A stretch of DNA of 18,361 bases from assembly GCA_009774055.1 (NCBI GenBank), contig VSNB01000031.1, positions 1 to 18,361 of the forward strand, read 5' to 3'. Positions within the stretch are counted from its first letter, which is position 1. The number at the start of each line of letters is the position of its first letter. The position numbers and the translations under genes are program-made. The DNA comes from Clostridiales bacterium (lineage in GTDB: Bacteria > Bacillota > Clostridia > Oscillospirales > Oscillospiraceae). Under the pieces are notes generated by a model. That model ran no database searches. It was not told the DNA's origin and worked only from the letters and a program-made list of their open reading frames with translations. Positions 15,894 to 18,361 of the stretch are shown piece by piece.

Positions 15894-16238
15894 TTACCCG
15901 TGCAAACTGCATGTCTTCTTTGGCATCATGCTGCGATAATATCGTCTGGCTCTGGCCTGCTGGTTGAGGCGTTTGTCCCGCTCAACGATCTCACATCTGG
16001 TGCAGCGGAAGCCGTCTCCGTTGAAGATTTTTCCGCAGCAGATACACACATGACGGGGGACGGTTTCCTCCCGTTCGCACTCGCAGAGTGCGGCAATTTC
16101 TTTCCACGGAACGTCCCACCAGGCGGCGGCCTCCACGGTAGCCTGCTCCCAGTTAGGCGCCTCCACGATAGCCAGCCCGCACTCCGGATGGCGTACCCAC
16201 CAGAGGTGCATCGGCGGCGCTTTCTTTGCTGTTGGCAT
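15894..16238 (-). CDS. Small zinc-ribbon protein of the conjugation module
   Basis: 114 residues from the ATG at 16238, chosen because AAGGAGG lies 5 bases upstream; the 18-codon longer reading overlaps the relaxase end. Two cysteine pairs, C65-x2-C68 (within CICC) and C79-x2-C82 (RCTRC), form a likely zinc ribbon. A Trp-rich N-terminal part (HLWWVRHPECG, AAAWWDVPWKEIA) precedes it and a basic tail follows. It probably binds DNA or a relaxosome partner. It lies 13 bases after the relaxase stop, in the same transcript. Confidence 0.8.
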   Translation of the reverse strand: MPTAKKAPPMHLWWVRHPECGLAIVEAPNWEQATVEAAAWWDVPWKEIAALCECEREETVPRHVCICCGKIFNGDGFRCTRCEIVERDKRLNQQARARRYYRSMMPKKTCSLHG

Positions 16239-16251
16239 CGTATCCTCCTTA

Positions 16252-17625
16252 TCATGACAGTCTCGGCGCATGGTCATCCGGTTTATGTCCATGCGCGATT
16301 TTTTTCTCCCTGAGTTTTCGCAGTAGCTTCCGGTCGGTGTGATATACCGGACTGGCTGGAGGCTGCTGCTCCTGGAAAACGCGGCTCATGTGGTGCAGGA
16401 GACGGGTCACAGAATGGAACAGCAGGGCAGAAGAATGTTCGTCATTCCTCTGTCCTGCTGATGTATTCACAGATACCGGAGCGGTATGGCTTTGCTCCAA
16501 CTGTGTACCAAGCCGCACCGCCTCCTGGATCACAATATTCTTGATCCGCTTGAACTCTTTCTGCCGCGAGAGCGGAATGCGCTCCGGCAGATCGTCTTTG
16601 TATGTCCGCAAAACCTCCTCCCGCATCTCATACCAGAGATTGTAAGCGGCGGCAACTCGTTCATCCCGTTCCAGCTCATCCACGATCCCATCCACCAAAG
16701 ATTTTACGGATGGTTTGAGATAGCCATACTGCTTTTTACCGGAAGTGTTTTTGAGCTGCTTCACCAGCTCCATCATCAACCGCTCGATACGCTCATTAGA
16801 CAACGAACCATCCTGCATCTGCTGGATGAGCTGCCGTAAGACTTTCTGCGTATCCTGATTCAAAGAATCCCGCCGCTGGGTCTGTCTGGCGTAGATTTCA
16901 GTCAGATCATTCCGGAAAATTTCTTTTGCCAACCCGGATTTGATCTGCTCGATCCCATGTTCTGTCAGGTAACCAGATTTGCCGTCTGCGCTGTAGCAAA
17001 CCATGTGGACATGCGGATGATGCGACTGGTCGTGGAACGCAGCGTACCATCGGAATTGGTCCAGCGGGATCTTCATTGCCTTCGCCATCTCCACCGAGTA
17101 AGAGGAGAGAAAGCTTTTCCACTGCTCCGCATTATCGAATCCCAACCGCGCGGCATCCTCCCGGCGAAGGGAGATTACCGGCAGCCAGATCGTGCCGGAA
17201 TGGTGTGCAACTTCATTCTGTATTTTGGACAGTGCCAGCGGCTCATTGCTGCCATTGAACAGCCCATGAGCCCCAAACCGTTGAGCGCGAGGGCGCTTGG
17301 CGATGTAGTCCACATAGTTCTCCATCTTGGCGATCTGGTCGAGATTGTCCTCTATGGCCCGCGTGATAAACTCAGATGCATTGCCGCGTGTGGGAGATTC
17401 GTGGTAGTCAGCATACTCCTCCAATCCCTTGCTCAAAGGGAATTCCCGGACCAATTTCTCCACCATGTTGACCTGATTTTCTGTGGCAGGCAGATTCATT
17501 TTGCCGGGATCAATGCGCTGGACACCCTTGCGGGTAGCGATATAGCCAACCGCATTTCCCAGGTGAGCAGCGGCTTTCGCCGTGCCGCCCTTGATGTGCG
17601 GACACTTGAAAATGACGCGTGGCAT
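16252..17625 (-). CDS. MobP-type relaxase (MobP3-like)
   Basis: 457 residues. The histidine motif of MOBP relaxases is clear at about 197-209 (FHDQSHHPHVHMV), giving the three-His metal site. The N-terminus (MPRVIFKCPHIKGG, then VGYIATRKGVQR) has the typical form of this clostridial group; Tyr28 is a candidate for the nicking tyrosine. A long helical C-terminal region and a basic tail follow. Relaxases nick oriT and stay attached to the transferred strand. AAAGGCGAG precedes the ATG, and the RHH gene ends 6 bases upstream, so both are co-transcribed. Confidence 0.92.
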   Translation of the reverse strand: MPRVIFKCPHIKGGTAKAAAHLGNAVGYIATRKGVQRIDPGKMNLPATENQVNMVEKLVREFPLSKGLEEYADYHESPTRGNASEFITRAIEDNLDQIAKMENYVDYIAKRPRAQRFGAHGLFNGSNEPLALSKIQNEVAHHSGTIWLPVISLRREDAARLGFDNAEQWKSFLSSYSVEMAKAMKIPLDQFRWYAAFHDQSHHPHVHMVCYSADGKSGYLTEHGIEQIKSGLAKEIFRNDLTEIYARQTQRRDSLNQDTQKVLRQLIQQMQDGSLSNERIERLMMELVKQLKNTSGKKQYGYLKPSVKSLVDGIVDELERDERVAAAYNLWYEMREEVLRTYKDDLPERIPLSRQKEFKRIKNIVIQEAVRLGTQLEQSHTAPVSVNTSAGQRNDEHSSALLFHSVTRLLHHMSRVFQEQQPPASPVYHTDRKLLRKLREKKIAHGHKPDDHAPRLS

Positions 17626-17631
17626 GGAGCA

Positions 17632-18033
17632 TTACTCGCCTTTCTGATACTTCATCGCATCCGCGAAAGTGACCGCGCCGCCAGTTTTCTTGACCTCCTG
17701 GATGCACCGCCCGCGCAGACGCTCCAGCGCCTCCGCACTGACGTCCACCTCTGAGGCCAGCACGTTCATCATCATATTCATCTCTACGGCCAGCTTGAAC
17801 AGCAGCCGACAGATACGGTTTTCGCTGTCATGCACGGTGCCGCGCACCGCTGTTGCTAAAGACGGCGGCAGGAAATGCAGGCAGTCCTCTGCGGAGAGAT
17901 AGCCAACATAGAATTCCACCGCTCTCTCCACAAATTCGTTTGAGGTAGTGCAGTTGTCTTTCTTGGAATACTCCCCGATGAGTTGGTAAGTCTCCGGCGT
18001 GAGCCGCAGATGCAAGCGCACCTTATCAGACAT
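17632..18033 (-). CDS. Ribbon-helix-helix relaxosome accessory protein
   Basis: 133 residues from the ATG at 18033 (MSDKVRLHLRLTPETYQLIGEY), which starts the RHH beta strand directly. An alternative ATG at 18045 adds four residues; the only GAGGAG site is 12 bases from the first and abuts the second, so the exact start is uncertain. The open frame continues to 18330, but that part crosses GC-rich palindromes and lacks protein-like sequence. The N-terminal 45 residues fit an RHH/Arc-like fold (strand, helix, turn, helix), followed by a helical C-terminal domain. It probably binds the adjacent oriT and recruits the relaxase, and may repress its own operon. Confidence 0.85.
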   Translation of the reverse strand: MSDKVRLHLRLTPETYQLIGEYSKKDNCTTSNEFVERAVEFYVGYLSAEDCLHFLPPSLATAVRGTVHDSENRICRLLFKLAVEMNMMMNVLASEVDVSAEALERLRGRCIQEVKKTGGAVTFADAMKYQKGE

Positions 18034-18123
18034 TGCTTCGATCATCTCCTCTGCATTAATAATTCTGGAGGCGCTCCCCAGGCGCCGGTGAATCTCCCTG
18101 ACGGCGGGCGTTTCACGAAAACA

Positions 18124-18141
18124 GGCGCCACCAGTGGCGCC
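18124..18141. repeat. Perfect inverted repeat GGCGCCAC/GTGGCGCC
   Basis: 8-base arms with a 2-base centre, about 90 bases upstream of the RHH start codon. A likely protein-binding palindrome within the candidate oriT; the GGCGCCAC half recurs at 18233-18240. Confidence 0.6.
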
Positions 18142-18191
18142 GGGGCCTGAAATTGGCTCCGGGTGTGAAACCCCGCAACCCCTTGTCCCGA

Positions 18192-18204
18192 CCCGCGTTG
18201 CGGG
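18192..18204. repeat. Short inverted repeat CCCGC/GCGGG
   Basis: 5-base arms around GTT. An alternative, larger pairing uses GTCCCG (18185-18190) with CGGGAC (18201-18206). Short stem-loops of this kind often precede a relaxase nick site. Confidence 0.4.
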
Positions 18205-18216
18205 ACGGTGTGGCCT

Positions 18217-18243
18217 GCGGTGGTGCCGAAAAGGCGCCACCGC
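18217..18243. repeat. 11-bp hairpin with GAAAA loop in candidate oriT
   Basis: GCGGTGGTGCC (18217-18227) pairs with GGCGCCACCGC (18233-18243) with one imperfect pair around a 5-base GAAAA loop. Its right arm repeats the GGCGCCAC element found at 18124. Confidence 0.55.
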
Positions 18244-18361
18244 TTTATCCCGCACCTTTTTCGTCCCCCGTAACCCCTGCGTCCCAACGGCCCCGGCGCT
18301 TTCCAGCTCCTCGCCGCAAACCCGGCTCACAGGCCGCGACAGGGCCGTTTTGGGGGGTGGG

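Larger units (their letters stand above)
18046..18361. other. Candidate origin of transfer (oriT) and leader region
   Basis: This gene-free stretch upstream of the RHH-relaxase operon is rich in inverted repeats. GGCGC/GCGCC arms are at 18070-18074 and 18082-18086. TTTCAC (18111-18116) pairs with GTGAAA (18165-18170). There is a perfect palindrome at 18124-18141, CCCGC/GCGGG at 18192-18204 and an 11-base-pair hairpin at 18217-18243. A GGCGCC core occurs at 18081, 18124, 18136 and 18233. Position and structure fit oriT with accessory-protein sites. The nick site cannot be assigned from sequence alone. Confidence 0.55.

Noticed and set aside
16957..17754. 265-codon plus-strand open frame
   Set aside because: Antisense to the relaxase and RHH genes, with no recognisable motif.
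18034..18330. RHH protein frame extended to 232 codons
   Set aside because: The added part translates GC-rich palindromes of the candidate oriT and looks non-protein-like.
1..18361. CRISPR arrays, tRNA, rRNA or insertion sequences
   Set aside because: No regularly spaced repeats, tRNA-like folds or transposase motifs were seen in reading the window.

Overview
The window looks like part of a mobile element in a moderately GC-rich gut-type Firmicute (class Clostridia, perhaps Oscillospiraceae- or Lachnospiraceae-like). The evidence is strong AGGAGG-type ribosome binding sites, the style of the conjugation proteins (a relaxase with the HxxxHHPHxH core, a DUF3991/TOPRIM protein, a VirD4-like coupling protein and a small HTH_36 winged-helix protein), and a Clostridia-type MoxR/VWA pair. 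The taxonomic placement is an inference from protein style. No rRNA, tRNA or CRISPR array was seen.

Region 1 (1-2418, minus strand) is a three-gene operon: a 112-residue helical hypothetical protein, a DUF2201-type protein with a VWA-like domain, and a MoxR-like AAA+ ATPase that runs off the left edge.

Region 2 (2597-10695) is a cargo-like block. Two paralogous SAM-dependent methyltransferase genes are transcribed divergently. Each promoter carries the same GC-rich palindrome (TATCCCCC-NN-GGGGG) directly upstream of its -35 element. The plus-strand methyltransferase heads a tightly packed run: MATE exporter, NikB-like and NikC-like permeases, a family-5 substrate-binding lipoprotein and two NikD/E-like ATPases. 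A methylating enzyme pair, an exporter and a complete nickel/peptide-type importer under what looks like one regulator suggests a make-export-reimport system for a small molecule, possibly a metal chelator. This is the most interesting part of the window, but it is an inference.

Region 3 (10696-10924) is a non-coding spacer with a hairpin between convergent units.

Region 4 (10925-18361) is a conjugation module, mostly on the minus strand. From right to left it holds a palindrome-rich candidate oriT, a ribbon-helix-helix accessory protein, a MobP-type relaxase, a small zinc-ribbon protein, a DUF3991/TOPRIM protein, an unrecognised 207-residue protein, a VirD4/TraG coupling ATPase and a winged-helix protein. 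Two small genes of unknown function run the opposite way inside this module, behind a near-consensus promoter. No mating-pore ATPase (VirB4), VirB6 or integrase is in the window, so the element continues outside it or is only mobilizable.
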